A stretch of 54,681 nucleotides of DNA from a virus. Positions 54,667 through 54,681 of the stretch are shown here, one piece after another. The notes under the pieces are model-generated. The model was not told where the DNA came from and did not search any database. It saw only the letters and a program-made list of their open reading frames with translations. Position numbers and translations under genes: made by a program. The DNA lies in IMG/VR virus record IMGVR_UViG_3300028571_000037, positions 1 to 54,681 of that record. One strand, written 5' to 3'. Position 1 is the first letter of the stretch; each line of letters begins with the position of its first letter.

Positions 54667-54681
54667 ATATTTATCTAAATG
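54667..54681 (+). promoter_or_regulatory. ATATTTAT motif and start of a further gene
   Basis: ATATTTAT (54667-54674), 4 nt, then ATG as the last three bases: the same arrangement as other late-type genes, so a gene probably begins at 54679 and runs out of the window. Confidence 0.45.

Overview
The window reads as an internal segment of a large (jumbo-class) tailed phage that infects a Flavobacteriia-like member of the Bacteroidota. The DNA is AT-rich, genes are short and tightly packed, Shine-Dalgarno sites are absent, and several promoters fit the Bacteroidota primary-sigma pattern (TTTG, about 19 nt, TAnnTTTG). All eight predicted signal-peptidase-I substrates place Gln directly after the cleavage site, as expected for Bacteroidota. 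One protein ends in a type IX secretion (T9SS) sorting domain. Phage identity rests on a GH19 endolysin, other peptidoglycan hydrolases, holin-like proteins, homing endonucleases, a long tRNA array, a Clp protease set, many small unknown genes, and a recurrent N-terminal peptide that looks like a capsid-targeting propeptide. No terminase, capsid, portal or polymerase gene lies in the window, so the phage assignment is an inference.

Layout. 1-6.2 kb: LRR-like repeat proteins and small genes, many beginning with the (I/L)xE-ending tag. 6.2-11 kb: small membrane proteins, a lysozyme-like hydrolase, a metallophosphoesterase and a GH19 endolysin. 11-17.4 kb (minus strand): a surface/secretion module with a CsgG-like channel protein, a low-complexity secreted protein with a beta-rich C-terminus, dockerin-like proteins and a cohesin/dockerin/T9SS-tail protein. 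17.4-24.5 kb: secreted zincin, secreted NUC1 nuclease, a cytoplasmic-type zincin and conserved phage unknowns. 24.5-28.2 kb: two glycosyltransferase-like genes and three 2OG-Fe(II)-type oxygenases. 28.2-36.9 kb: a tagged PG-binding protein, ClpP, DUF805, HNH, a HAD phosphatase, another 2OG oxygenase and unknowns. 36.9-40.4 kb: an RNA locus with a minimal RNase P RNA, about a dozen tRNAs including an initiator tRNA, hairpin RNAs and an unassigned 184-nt structured RNA. 40.5-48.8 kb: M23 peptidase, GIY-YIG and HNH homing endonucleases, tmRNA, tagged proteins, an M20-like peptidase and a fifth oxygenase. 49-54.7 kb: a ClpC-like ATPase, a UVR-motif protein, a DNA methyltransferase with an adjacent unknown that could be a restriction enzyme, and a duplicated gene fragment.

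How the parts may work together. Two start-proximal promoter-like motifs separate the genes. TAnnTTTG (host sigma type) fronts tRNAs, the HAD phosphatase, the methyltransferase neighbour and others. (G/A)TATTTAT, usually 4-7 nt before ATG, fronts most tagged and lysis genes and is the likely late signal. Tagged proteins would be packaged into the prohead and trimmed by a gp21-type protease encoded elsewhere. RNase P RNA, tmRNA, tRNAs and ClpC/ClpP/UVR form a phage-owned RNA-processing, translation and proteolysis kit. The secreted set would act in the periplasm or on the surface of the infected cell.
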